Below, in pieces: positions 25,189-33,670 of a stretch of DNA of 64,000 nucleotides; the first letter of the stretch is position 1; each line of letters begins with the position of its first letter. The DNA lies in the NCBI RefSeq assembly GCF_004330295.1, contig NZ_SJOJ01000020.1, forward strand, positions 1 through 64,000, written 5' to 3'. A program made the translations under genes and the position numbers. This stretch comes from Rahnella victoriana (GTDB lineage Bacteria > Pseudomonadota > Gammaproteobacteria > Enterobacterales > Enterobacteriaceae). The notes under the pieces were generated by a model, which made no database searches, had not been told where the DNA came from, and was given only the letters and a program-made list of their open reading frames with translations.

Positions 25189-25917
25189 ATGAAAAATGCA
25201 TCCAAAAAAGTGCGCAGCTTGCGTAATTACAGCCTGATCGCCGGACTGGTACTGGCTTCGGCCTTTGCCTTTCAAAATAACGCCTGGTCGTGGGGCGGTG
25301 GCGCAGAACCCGCGGTGGTGATCGCCGCACCGGCAAAAGATGAACCGGCAGGCACGTCACACAGCGAAACGGCGCTGTTTGCAGGAGGCTGTTTCTGGGG
25401 AATTCAGGGCGTGTTCCAGCATGTGAAAGGCGTGACCAGCGCGGTGTCGGGTTATGCAGGCGGGGACGCGCAAACAGCCCGCTACGAGCAGGTCAGCACC
25501 GGCGAGACCGGTCATGCAGAATCAGTGAAAGTGACGTTTGACCCGACGCAGGTGACTTACGGCGAGCTGTTGCATATTTTCTTCTCGGTGGGACACAATC
25601 CGACGGAGCTGAACCGGCAGGGGCCGGACAGCGGCACGCAATACCGTTCCGCCGTTTTCCCGCTCAGCAGCGCGCAGGCGGAAGTGGCGAAAGCGTACAT
25701 TGCCCAGCTCAATGCCAGCCACAGCTTCAGTGAGCCGATGGTGACGAAGGTGGAAAACAATGCACACTTTTATCCGGCGGAAGCCTATCACCAGAACTTT
25801 TTAAACGATAACCCGGACTATCCGTACATTGTGGTGAACGATCTGCCGAAAATTAACGATCTGAAGCAGCACTTTCCGGCGAATTACCGCGAACAGCCTG
25901 TGCTGGTGAAGGAATAA
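25189..25917 (+). CDS. msrA: Exported peptide-methionine (S)-S-oxide reductase MsrA
   Basis: 242-residue MsrA with an N-terminal hydrophobic signal/anchor (about residues 12-30, SLIAGLVLASAFAFQNNAWS) and a short linker before the catalytic domain. The active-site Cys is C68 in AGGCFWG; the family segments SGYAGG, GETGHAESVKVTFDP and HNPTELNRQGPDSGTQYRS follow. The C-terminus has no CxxxxxC pair, so the recycling cysteine arrangement is not obvious. With MsrB it forms a two-gene unit for reductive repair outside the cytoplasm. Confidence 0.88.
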   Translation: MKNASKKVRSLRNYSLIAGLVLASAFAFQNNAWSWGGGAEPAVVIAAPAKDEPAGTSHSETALFAGGCFWGIQGVFQHVKGVTSAVSGYAGGDAQTARYEQVSTGETGHAESVKVTFDPTQVTYGELLHIFFSVGHNPTELNRQGPDSGTQYRSAVFPLSSAQAEVAKAYIAQLNASHSFSEPMVTKVENNAHFYPAEAYHQNFLNDNPDYPYIVVNDLPKINDLKQHFPANYREQPVLVKE

Positions 25918-25922
25918 CGCAC

Positions 25923-26099
25923 TCAGGATTTCATGCCGTGATGATGTTCATGATGGCTGTCATTGTGCGGCATCGGGTGATGAGGGTGCGGCTGTTCATG
26001 ACGGGAAGCGTGATGATGATCGTGCGGGCCTGCGATCACACAACCGGTCAGGGAAAATAATAAAGTCGCAGAAAGCATCAGACGTAATAAAGATTTCAT
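25923..26099 (-). CDS. Small His-rich lipoprotein (58 aa)
   Basis: This 58-codon gene is below common length cut-offs. The start ATG at 26099 has AGGA 8 nt upstream. The product begins with a lipoprotein signal (MKSLLRLMLSATLLFSLTGC; lipobox LTGC, lipidated Cys20). The mature part is only about 39 residues with 14 histidines in H, HH and HHH clusters (PHDHHHASRHEQPHPHHP and NDSHHEHHHG). Such tails bind Zn, Cu or Ni in other proteins; a role as a periplasm-facing metal sponge or sensor is inference. It is convergent with msrA, 5 bp apart, and lies downstream of the YfaZ gene beyond a hairpin. Confidence 0.8.
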   Translation of the reverse strand: MKSLLRLMLSATLLFSLTGCVIAGPHDHHHASRHEQPHPHHPMPHNDSHHEHHHGMKS

Positions 26100-26126
26100 G
26101 GGTGCAATCCTGAAAAAAGAATAAGG

Positions 26127-26159
26127 GAGTGCGCATTTCGGAAAGTGAAATGTGCACTC
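26127..26159 (-). terminator. Terminator after the yfaZ-like gene
   Basis: On the minus strand GAGTGCACATTTC-ACTTTCC-GAAATGCGCACTC is a 13-bp stem with one wobble, followed by a T-rich stretch (TTATTCTTTTTTC). It separates yfaZ from the His-rich lipoprotein gene. Confidence 0.75.
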
Positions 26160-26182
26160 TTGGCAGAACGGAAAAGAATAAA

Positions 26183-26749
26183 TCAGAAGTCCATCTCAGC
26201 GCCTAAATAGGCCCCATCGATAATACGTTCGTCAGGATTGCCCGCCGTGCCGTCAAGACCGACATAACGGTAACCCGCTTTCAGTTTTAACGGTTCAACA
26301 GGCACCCAGCTAAAACCGGCATCGGCTTCGGTATAAGATTTCACCCGATTGCTTAACGCGTCAGGGGCGGAATAACCTTCTGCATAAAATGCCAGGCTGT
26401 CCGTAAATGACACGGTAATACCGCCACCTATCGGGAACGCCACGCCTTCGTTATCAGAGGTGGAGCCTTGCATATACAGCGCTTTTGCGCCGAGATTAAT
26501 CATCGCCGGTCCCAGCGGAATATTAAAACCGCTGCTGATGCCGCCGATCTGACGACCATTTTGGGTATTCTTCGCCCAGTTGCCCTCAATATATAAACCG
26601 GATGTCTGACGGCCCATTCCGACATTCAGTTCGGTGAAATCCGTACCCGCTTTTGCACCGAGTTCCATGGCCTGAGACGGGGCAGAAAACGCCATGAATA
26701 CCGCGATTGCGCTGCCAGCGACAGCAAGTTTGATTGTGTTTGTCCGCAT
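26183..26749 (-). CDS. YfaZ-family outer membrane protein
   Basis: 188-residue secreted beta-barrel protein: cleavable signal (AVFMAFSAPSQA at about residues 16-28), alternating amphipathic strands, and the C-terminal aromatic residue (GAEMDF) required for outer-membrane insertion. The sequence pattern (GIYIEGNWAKN, PLGPAMINLGAKALY, AGYRYVGLDGTAGNPD) fits the YfaZ family, whose function is not well defined. It is monocistronic. In the 200-bp gap upstream I see an imperfect GTCCGG/CCGGAC stem (26822-26846) and nothing coding. Confidence 0.8.
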   Translation of the reverse strand: MRTNTIKLAVAGSAIAVFMAFSAPSQAMELGAKAGTDFTELNVGMGRQTSGLYIEGNWAKNTQNGRQIGGISSGFNIPLGPAMINLGAKALYMQGSTSDNEGVAFPIGGGITVSFTDSLAFYAEGYSAPDALSNRVKSYTEADAGFSWVPVEPLKLKAGYRYVGLDGTAGNPDERIIDGAYLGAEMDF

Positions 26750-26949
26750 TGGATTACCTGTTTATGTGTTTAGCCGGGGGCAACCATTACCGGAATTTTC
26801 ACCAGACCGGCGACCCCTTTTGTCCGGCGTTATAAAACACCCGGACGGCCTTACGCATCAATTTATATGTCAGATGACGCCATAAATAGGTTTTAATTCT
26901 GCCATTTAGAATAATAACTGCATGAATGTTTTGATGGCGGCGAAACCAT

Positions 26950-27435
26950 TCAGTACGCCACGCAGACGAATTGCGGCGAATAGGTACTGCTGATCACATA
27001 AGTCTGGTCGCGGATCGACTTCACGCCGATGTTTAATGACGCATTATCCCCGGTGGTTTCCAGCCACATCTGATCGAAGTCAGCGTCAGGCGTGGTATCC
27101 AGAGGTGACGGTGTCACTTTATCAATGTCGAAATGGAACGTTTTATTATCGACTTTGACACCATGACTGAGATAAACCGTACGTTCCAGATAGGTGTTTC
27201 CTTTATCGGATTTCACATAGCCTTCGTACTGAATAATCCCTTTGTCTTTATCGTAAAATTGCAGGCTTTCGATGATGGAAAATACCAGTTGTCCATTTTC
27301 AACGTCCATTTTGACGTTGGCGAAGGCTTTGCATTTCAGCGTAGGAATGGCTTTACCTGACGGCAGGAAAATAAAGGCGGCAACAATGACGCCAGCAACA
27401 ATGACAGCGAGAGCGAGGTGTTTATTCATCTTCAT
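26950..27435 (-). CDS. FidL-like inner-membrane protein
   Basis: 161 residues: short cytoplasmic N-terminus, one membrane segment (LALAVIVAGVIVAAFIFLP), then a periplasmic domain of about 130 residues with two cysteines (LKCKAF near the start, QFVCVAY at the end). This is the layout of FidL-like proteins, which pair with ToxR/CadC-type regulators such as MarT. Its ATG overlaps the stop of the regulator gene (ATGA), so they are translationally coupled and probably interact. Confidence 0.72.
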   Translation of the reverse strand: MKMNKHLALAVIVAGVIVAAFIFLPSGKAIPTLKCKAFANVKMDVENGQLVFSIIESLQFYDKDKGIIQYEGYVKSDKGNTYLERTVYLSHGVKVDNKTFHFDIDKVTPSPLDTTPDADFDQMWLETTGDNASLNIGVKSIRDQTYVISSTYSPQFVCVAY

Positions 27436-28202
27436 GGCTTAACCCACTTATAGTGGTAAAAATTATCACAGGAAAGAACCTCTTTCTTTTTGCCGACAGA
27501 ACACAGAGACAATAAGGTTCTGGCATTGTTTTTTGATGAATAAGACCCTTCATTGTTATAAATAATCATGTTGTTTTTTTTACACTGCAGGTTATTCGCT
27601 TTAAGGATAAGACCGACCCGCTCCAGCACGGCGGGTTTGTCCTCATCCGGAATATCTTTCAGGTATATCACCTCACACCCGGTATCCGGTTGCTGAATTT
27701 CAGTGATGCCGTTATTAGCGTCATAAAATCTCCAGATACCCCAGACCATTCCTGCCAGGATTGCCACGCTCAGTAACAGGAAGGCAATGTGCCGGAAGTA
27801 AGAGGCAGCCTGCACGGGGTGATCCGTGACCCCAGGCGTGACCGGTGGCGGTATTTTCTCCGGCGGCGTGTCCGCCAGCGGTTCCACACTGACGGCGGTA
27901 TTCAGCTTAAAGCCGACTTTGGGCAAGGTGACGATCAGTTCGTGACATTCGAGAAGTGCCAGATTACGCCGCAAAATGCTGACGTACTGGTTAAGGTTGT
28001 TGCCGGACGCCTGCAAACCATGCTTATCCCAGACCGTTTCCAGCAGGTATTCCCGCGTCAGGTCACGGCCGCCGGAGGCCAGAAACTCTTCCAGCAGACG
28101 TGCCGCCGGAAGGGTCAGTTTTATGACGTCCTGACTGGCAGGATAATGCAGCGTGCCATCATCGGTATTAAATTCTATCGCTTTATCAATAAGATATTTC
28201 AT
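27432..28202 (-). CDS. MarT/CadC-like membrane-bound winged-helix regulator
   Basis: 256-residue one-component regulator. An OmpR-type DNA-binding domain occupies residues about 10-105 (LPAARLLEEFLASGGRDLTREYLLETVW then NNLNQYVSILRRNL and LPKVGFKL). A Pro-rich linker, a single membrane helix (about residues 138-158, IAFLLLSVAILAGMVWGIW) and a periplasmic domain with several cysteines follow. The ATG at 28202 is chosen because AGGG precedes it and the longer ORF has an improbable N-terminus. With its FidL-like partner and the fimbrial operon beyond, it is a good candidate regulator of fimbriae. Confidence 0.78.
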   Translation of the reverse strand: MKYLIDKAIEFNTDDGTLHYPASQDVIKLTLPAARLLEEFLASGGRDLTREYLLETVWDKHGLQASGNNLNQYVSILRRNLALLECHELIVTLPKVGFKLNTAVSVEPLADTPPEKIPPPVTPGVTDHPVQAASYFRHIAFLLLSVAILAGMVWGIWRFYDANNGITEIQQPDTGCEVIYLKDIPDEDKPAVLERVGLILKANNLQCKKNNMIIYNNEGSYSSKNNARTLLSLCSVGKKKEVLSCDNFYHYKWVKP

Positions 28203-28478
28203 CGTGCCCTGATTGAAATGAGTAAAGCCAACCAAAATCCCGTCGGATTTAAAAAAACGCCTCGGATTAATAGTATACAGGCTAAATTCTGCCAACCGAG
28301 TCCGCGCCGGGGATAAGTAAAACTCTTAGCCGCACCGGGCAAAAAGCAAATTATTATGTTGTCGAAACGCGCTATTGATAAATAAAAACCTATATATCCC
28401 CCCATCGGGTAATTAAATTGTCTGCCACGCGAAAACGCGGTTTCCTGCATGCCTTACTGACTGAGCGGGAGCGGCTTC

Positions 28479-29606
28479 GTGGACATCACCTTTACTGACT
28501 TTCTCATCGGATTTTCCTCTGCCCTGGACTTGTTAAGCCCTGAAAACGGACACCGTGGCGTGCGGCGTGCCTACATCGTGATGAACATTGCCCGTCAGCG
28601 TGGCTTCAGCCAGCCTGCGCAACAGCGCCTGTTTATTGCGGCGTTATTGCGCGACCTGGGCCGGGGTGCGCATGCGCCCGCGGATTGCGCGCAACGGCTG
28701 GCCGGGATCCCGCTGCTGGCTGACAGCGCCGGGCTGATCGCCGGGAGAGGGCAGCAGCATCCGGAAAGCCGCTTGCTGGATCTGGCGGATAATCTGGATT
28801 TGCTCGCCCTGCATGAATTTCCGCGCGGACATTATCCGTCGCAGGCGATCGAAACCCTGTGTGATTCCATCGGCTCACGCTATCTGCTCGACGATGTGCT
28901 GGCGTTACGCGAAATCGGGCTGGATCGCGAGTTCTGGACTGAACTGGCCTCCGCCACGCTGATCGACAATCCCTGCGCCTTTGCGCCGTTTCCTCCGCGC
29001 GTACTCAGCGATGATGAACTGACACAACTCTCCGCGCTGCTGGCCTGTGTGATTGACCGGCATTGCCGCTCCGCTGAGCAACATTCCGTCATGGTGTCGG
29101 CAATCAGCGCCCGGCTGGCGCAACTGTACGGATTTTCCAAAAAAGGCATCGCGCATGTCCGTGTCGCAGGGCTGCTGCATGACTTAGGCAAGCTGGTGGT
29201 GCCCGCCGCGCTGCTCACCAAAGCCGAACCGCTGAGCGATTTTGAACGGCGGCAGATCCATATTCACCCGCAGTTCACCTGGAAAATTCTGTCCCGCATC
29301 GCCGGTCTGCATGACATCGCGCGGATGGCCAGTTTTCATCATGAACGGCCGGACGGTAAGGGCTATCCTTTCCGTCTGCGCGGAACGCAGCTGGATCTGG
29401 GGCCGCGCATTATCTCGGTCGCCGATTGTTACGCGGCGCTGCGGGAATCCCGTTCTTACAAACCGGCCTTCCCGCCGGAAAAATGCCTGAGCATGATGCA
29501 GGAGACCGCCGCGCGCGGTGGCCTCGATGCTGACGTGGTCGGCGCGCTGTTCTCGCACCTCATGGCCGAAGCGGACAGTGTCAGCGCATCTCCACTTCCG
29601 CAGTAA
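28479..29606 (+). CDS. HD-GYP-domain phosphodiesterase
   Basis: 375 residues with two HD-like halves. The N-terminal half has a degenerate copy (ALLRDLGRG where His-Asp is expected). The C-terminal half is a full HD-GYP domain: H234-D235 in LLHDLGK, H287-H288-E in HHERPDGKGYP and the downstream SVADCYAAL. HD-GYP enzymes degrade cyclic di-GMP. No receiver, PAS or membrane segment is attached. The start is GTG at 28479 with GGGAG 7 nt upstream. Its 3' end overlaps the convergent fimbrial tip gene by 26 bp. Confidence 0.88.
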   Translation: MDITFTDFLIGFSSALDLLSPENGHRGVRRAYIVMNIARQRGFSQPAQQRLFIAALLRDLGRGAHAPADCAQRLAGIPLLADSAGLIAGRGQQHPESRLLDLADNLDLLALHEFPRGHYPSQAIETLCDSIGSRYLLDDVLALREIGLDREFWTELASATLIDNPCAFAPFPPRVLSDDELTQLSALLACVIDRHCRSAEQHSVMVSAISARLAQLYGFSKKGIAHVRVAGLLHDLGKLVVPAALLTKAEPLSDFERRQIHIHPQFTWKILSRIAGLHDIARMASFHHERPDGKGYPFRLRGTQLDLGPRIISVADCYAALRESRSYKPAFPPEKCLSMMQETAARGGLDADVVGALFSHLMAEADSVSASPLPQ

Positions 29607-30456
29607 TACTGACCTCAAACTCCCCGGCCTGCGCCTGTTCGCGGGCATCGCGGGTCAGCTCTGCCACATAACCGGTATCATGAAAGCGGGCGTTCGGATC
29701 CGCTGCCGACGCACTGAAATCCACATATCTGCCCGCTTCATTTTTCACACTCAGGGCAATGCCCGGCAGACTGGTTTTAATGTGCTGCGCATCCACCCGC
29801 TGTCCGCTGAAACTGAAATGGATCGCAATGTTGTCGTAATCTGCGGGATGTTTGCACACCACCGGCAGCTGAAAACCCGCCGCTGAAAGCACCCTGCGTT
29901 TACCCAGCGTCGCCTCCGGCAATGTCACCCGCAGATTTTCACGGGTCAGGCTGCACTGACTGACATTAATTTTCAGCGCATTCAGTCCGATCATCAGCGC
30001 CGGAGTGCCCTGTCTGCTCAGCGTCAGCAGGGTCGGCAAGGTGTAATCCCCCGCGGCAACCTCGCCGGTTTTATACAGTCTGATGGCGAAATTCCCCCTC
30101 TCACTGGCCAGCCTCTCAGCGGAAAGGCTTTTGCCGTTTTGCAGGCAGGTCGCGCCATCTGCGGTACAAAAACTAAAGCCAATGCCCGGAATGCCGGTCT
30201 GGTAGATCCCGCGCGGGTTGTCCCATTCAGGCCGGATGACTGACACCTGCAGGTCACCGCCGGAAAGACGGGTCGCGCTGAAGGCGCTGGCGGGCCATGT
30301 GGCCAGCAGTGTGCCGTCGGCCTGCATTTGTTTCACCGACAGAGTGCCGCCTTTGAGGAGCAGCAGGTTTCCCGTTGCGGCGTGGGCGACGGAAAGCCCC
30401 GTGGTCAGGCAGTAAAAGGGCAGGAAGAACAGGGCGGTACGGCGGGTTATACACAT
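29581..30456 (-). CDS. Fimbrial tip adhesin-like protein
   Basis: 291 residues. A signal peptide (about 1-27, ALFFLPFYCLTTGLSVAHA) is followed by an N-terminal region unlike simple pilins and a C-terminal pilin-like domain starting about residue 165 (NVSQCSLTRENLRVTLPEA, later VVCKHPADYDNIAIHFSF), ending in a beta strand (AGEFEVSITAEVEMR) suited to donor-strand exchange. It is last in the chaperone-pilin-usher-adhesin operon and its start overlaps the usher end by 10 bp. The two-domain size suggests a tip subunit; receptor unknown. Confidence 0.78.
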   Translation of the reverse strand: MCITRRTALFFLPFYCLTTGLSVAHAATGNLLLLKGGTLSVKQMQADGTLLATWPASAFSATRLSGGDLQVSVIRPEWDNPRGIYQTGIPGIGFSFCTADGATCLQNGKSLSAERLASERGNFAIRLYKTGEVAAGDYTLPTLLTLSRQGTPALMIGLNALKINVSQCSLTRENLRVTLPEATLGKRRVLSAAGFQLPVVCKHPADYDNIAIHFSFSGQRVDAQHIKTSLPGIALSVKNEAGRYVDFSASAADPNARFHDTGYVAELTRDAREQAQAGEFEVSITAEVEMR

Positions 30457-32879
30457 GATAATTTCCACAACGTTGAAGACTCTGAGGGCGGCGAAGGCAC
30501 CGGGTTTTCCGGTGAGGCAATGTGGCAAAGTACCTGGCCGTGCAGGCGGGCGGTGAGCGGCCAGTGACGGTGAGTGAAATCCGCCAGCAATATCCCGGCA
30601 GCGCCGCCGATGCCCATTTCGGTATGGCTGGCGTCCAGAATTTCTGTGCCAAACGGCAAAGGTTTCCGCCGGCTGTCCAGAATTCTGGCGAAGCGGCGGT
30701 CATGACGGCTGGCGTTAAATTCCGCCTCGATAATCGCGCCCTGCGTCGGCACGACTTTTTTCACGGTGGCAGGCACATCAATCTGTTTATTGAGGGAATC
30801 CGGATCCAGCCCGATATCGTTCGCACGGTAAGGCACGGCATAAGGAATGACGGCATTTCCCCAGCGGTCGGTATACAGATTCTGATTATTTTCAATTTTC
30901 AGACCGCCGGTTTGCGGGGTATGGACCAGCACCACGGTATCCCCCAGCGGCTGGCTGAGCGTGATGCCATGATGATGCGCAATCACGCCGCCCTGTAGCC
31001 CCAGCATGGTCTGCTGATAGCCCTGACCCTGAGAAAAACCGGCGCTGACGATCCCCGCAGACCCGCTGTAAGCACCGGACATATTTGATGATGTGCTGCC
31101 CGCCTGTGACGACATATTGACGTCGTAACTCAGCTGATTGTCGTCAAGAAAGGTGCCGTTCAGGGAGGCCGTTTGCTGGCTGCTGCCGTGCGAACCGGTC
31201 AGCGTATTCAGCCCGGCGCGATGATTCTGCGTGGCACCGAGCGGGATCTGCACATTGAAGGTCAGGCTGTTATCGACAATGCCATGCAGGTCCCGCTGGC
31301 GGGTGTAGTAAACCTGAAACTGGGATTGCCAGTGGCTCATGCTCAGCCCGGCGCGGGCGCTGTGCTGGTGATTTCCGCTCCAGGTCCGGTCCTGTGTATA
31401 ACGCAACATCAGGGTCAGCGCGTCAAAACTCTGGTCGAACTGCACGTTGTACTGATCATGATAACGCTGGCCGGTGGCCTGATGTTGCGCCGTGCTGATG
31501 GCGTCGCTCACTTCCTGATAATCCGGGCTGTACTTGTGTTTCCAGCTCAGGTTCAGCGTGCTTTGCGTCTGATTAAGCGTACGGACAAACAGCGTTTCCA
31601 GCTGCTTTCCCTGCCACGACGCGCTTTCCGGCGCGGTGCGTGCTTCGCTGCGTTTAAGCAATACCGACATGCCGCCAAGCAGTGGCATGTTCGCCGCCAG
31701 TCCGCCGCCGCTGTTCTGATAGTGAAATCCGCTACGGGTGGCGAATTGTTGTCCGGCCAGCAACGTGAAGGTGTTACTGAGGCCATAAAAAGCGCTGGCC
31801 TGATAGATTTCCGGCATCAGGGATCCGCTGCTGCCGCTGCGATAATGTCCGCCTGAAAGTTCGTAATTAAATACGCCCGGCGGCAACAGTGCGGCGATGG
31901 CATTGAACGGCTGCGTGAAATGCTGCGTGCTGCCATCGGTTTCGCTGACCGTGATATCCAGATCGCCGGAACTGCTGGCGCTGTGCAAATCCCGGATCAC
32001 AAAGGGGCCGGGCGTCACGCGGCGCTGATCGATAACAAAACCGTTCTGGCGGATCACCACCGTGGCGTTGGTTCGTGCGGTGCCGCTGATCGCAGGCATG
32101 AAAAAGCGCTGGTTATCAGGACGCATCTCGTCGCTGGAATACAGCGTCATGCCGCGCAGGGAAACCGATGAAAAAATTTTTCCCTGGGTGAAGAAATCCC
32201 CCGCGCGGAAGGTACTTTTTAGTCTCGCAATATCGCGGGTGAGATAGCTGGCGCTGCTCTGGTAATGGCCGCTTTCGCCACGCTGATAACGGAAATAACC
32301 GTCATTGCGCAGCCGCCAGTCCCCCAGATTCAGGCCATTGCTGAGGGTGGAACTGACGCTGTTTTGCTGGCCCTGACTGCCGGTATTACGTTGCACATTC
32401 AGGTTGTAATTGACGCGGGCGGCAGTCAGCCCGGCACGCCAGTTTTCCTGCGGCGCAATGTCACCGGCGTCCTGATTCAGCCGCGCCTGCGGCACGGTCA
32501 GGGAAAGCGTTTCGCTGCCGGCGTCGTAACTCACCCCTGCGTGATCGACAAAGGCGCTCAGCGGCTGTAGCCCGTCAGGGGAGTGATCCAGTGTCATGCC
32601 CAGACTTTTTAGCGTGGCGGCAGTGAACACCGGCTGCACGGTGCCTTGCACCAGACGGAAAGGTCGGGTGACCTGTCCCACGGTGTCTGCATTGATGCGC
32701 AGGGTGACCGGATAATCCCCCGCCAGCATCTGGCTGCCTTTCAGCAAAACCGAGGTGTCGATCCCGCGCAGATTATCCATTTTTTCCATCAGCGACAGAT
32801 CAAAGTCCTCGCCGGATGCCAGCCCGCAACGGCCTGCGGAAATCAGGAAAAGGATGAGATAACGCGGGGTGAGTTTCAT
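30447..32879 (-). CDS. Fimbrial outer-membrane usher protein
   Basis: 810-residue FimD/PapC-type usher that receives chaperone-subunit complexes and threads the growing fibre through the outer membrane. The order is signal peptide, N-terminal periplasmic domain (FDLSLMEKMDNLRGIDTSVLLKG), 24-strand barrel with plug, and C-terminal domains (ILDSRRKPLPFGTEILD ... GGAAGILLADF). A Cys pair closes the protein (about residues 793 and 809). Domains and length are complete, so it should be functional. Confidence 0.93.
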   Translation of the reverse strand: MKLTPRYLILFLISAGRCGLASGEDFDLSLMEKMDNLRGIDTSVLLKGSQMLAGDYPVTLRINADTVGQVTRPFRLVQGTVQPVFTAATLKSLGMTLDHSPDGLQPLSAFVDHAGVSYDAGSETLSLTVPQARLNQDAGDIAPQENWRAGLTAARVNYNLNVQRNTGSQGQQNSVSSTLSNGLNLGDWRLRNDGYFRYQRGESGHYQSSASYLTRDIARLKSTFRAGDFFTQGKIFSSVSLRGMTLYSSDEMRPDNQRFFMPAISGTARTNATVVIRQNGFVIDQRRVTPGPFVIRDLHSASSSGDLDITVSETDGSTQHFTQPFNAIAALLPPGVFNYELSGGHYRSGSSGSLMPEIYQASAFYGLSNTFTLLAGQQFATRSGFHYQNSGGGLAANMPLLGGMSVLLKRSEARTAPESASWQGKQLETLFVRTLNQTQSTLNLSWKHKYSPDYQEVSDAISTAQHQATGQRYHDQYNVQFDQSFDALTLMLRYTQDRTWSGNHQHSARAGLSMSHWQSQFQVYYTRQRDLHGIVDNSLTFNVQIPLGATQNHRAGLNTLTGSHGSSQQTASLNGTFLDDNQLSYDVNMSSQAGSTSSNMSGAYSGSAGIVSAGFSQGQGYQQTMLGLQGGVIAHHHGITLSQPLGDTVVLVHTPQTGGLKIENNQNLYTDRWGNAVIPYAVPYRANDIGLDPDSLNKQIDVPATVKKVVPTQGAIIEAEFNASRHDRRFARILDSRRKPLPFGTEILDASHTEMGIGGAAGILLADFTHRHWPLTARLHGQVLCHIASPENPVPSPPSESSTLWKLSCV

Positions 32880-32981
32880 GATAAATGGCGAAAGCCGGGC
32901 CTGATGGCCCGGTCACGTCTGACGGTGAAGGGTGAGGTGCGCCAGACGCTATTTCCGCAAGTCTCTTTATATCCGCAGCGG

Positions 32982-33557
32982 TTATTTATACGTGAAGGCG
33001 AAGGTGGCGCTGGACGTGACATTTCCGGCCGTCACGTGGTCTGCCTGTTTCGCGTATTCCACGATAAAATTGATGTTGTCTTCGCCCGCATTGAGACGCG
33101 ACATGTAATCATCCGCCGGGACTTCAGCGCCGTTAAGCGCCAAAGGCGTCGACTTATTCGCTTCCGTGAACAGCTCGAATCCGACACCTTTTGCACTGTC
33201 TTCATCGGTGCTGGTGTTGGACAGCACGGCAGGGCTGGCACCCTCGCTCTGGCCTTCAATGGTTAATCCGATATCGGACGCCGTGGCTTGTGCGGCGCAG
33301 TTAACACTGAGCTGGAAGGTTTTCTGCTGATCTGCCGTGGCCTCACCCGTGCCGAGTGCCGAAATTTTTTGCAGATTAATGTCCGGTAATTCAACCGAGT
33401 GAGACGTATTGTCGTTGATGGTACAGGTCGGTGCTTTGACCTGCCCGCCGAACTGGATCTCAACGGAGGAGCCTGTGGTATCGGCCATTGCCGTATTCAT
33501 AAAAGGTAACAACGACAACGCAACCGCACACACGAGCTTATTTTTAGTAAACATCAT
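32982..33557 (-). CDS. Major fimbrial subunit
   Basis: 191-residue type-1-like pilin. The signal peptide is cut near MNTAMA; VEIQFGGQVKAPTCTINDNTSHSVELPDI contains the first cysteine of the pilin disulphide, SVNCAAQATASDIGLTIEG the second, and the end NVTSSATFAFTYK has the penultimate Tyr of chaperone-usher subunits. Start is one of two consecutive ATGs (33557 or 33554). It lies between the chaperone and usher genes, the usual place for a highly expressed shaft subunit. A 102-bp gap to the usher could hold a processing site but no clear hairpin was seen. Confidence 0.92.
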   Translation of the reverse strand: MMFTKNKLVCAVALSLLPFMNTAMADTTGSSVEIQFGGQVKAPTCTINDNTSHSVELPDINLQKISALGTGEATADQQKTFQLSVNCAAQATASDIGLTIEGQSEGASPAVLSNTSTDEDSAKGVGFELFTEANKSTPLALNGAEVPADDYMSRLNAGEDNINFIVEYAKQADHVTAGNVTSSATFAFTYK

Positions 33558-33636
33558 TTCCTTGCCTTTATTATTTATTCAAACGTTGAGTTAAAACAGG
33601 AATAGCCACTTCCCGGAAAAAGAAGTGCTCACTTTA

Positions 33637-33670
33637 ATAACAGCGATGACGTAACACGACGGGCTGTTAT
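33637..33670. other. Inverted repeat between chaperone and pilin genes
   Basis: ATAACAGC ... GCTGTTAT, 8-bp perfect arms with an 18-nt loop; the right arm overlaps the chaperone stop codon. It may be an mRNA stability element upstream of the pilin. Confidence 0.45.

Noticed and set aside
24664-25917. MsrB-MsrA as one frameshifted fusion gene
   Set aside because: Each has its own export signal and start, with an 18-bp gap and complete catalytic domain, so they are separate genes.
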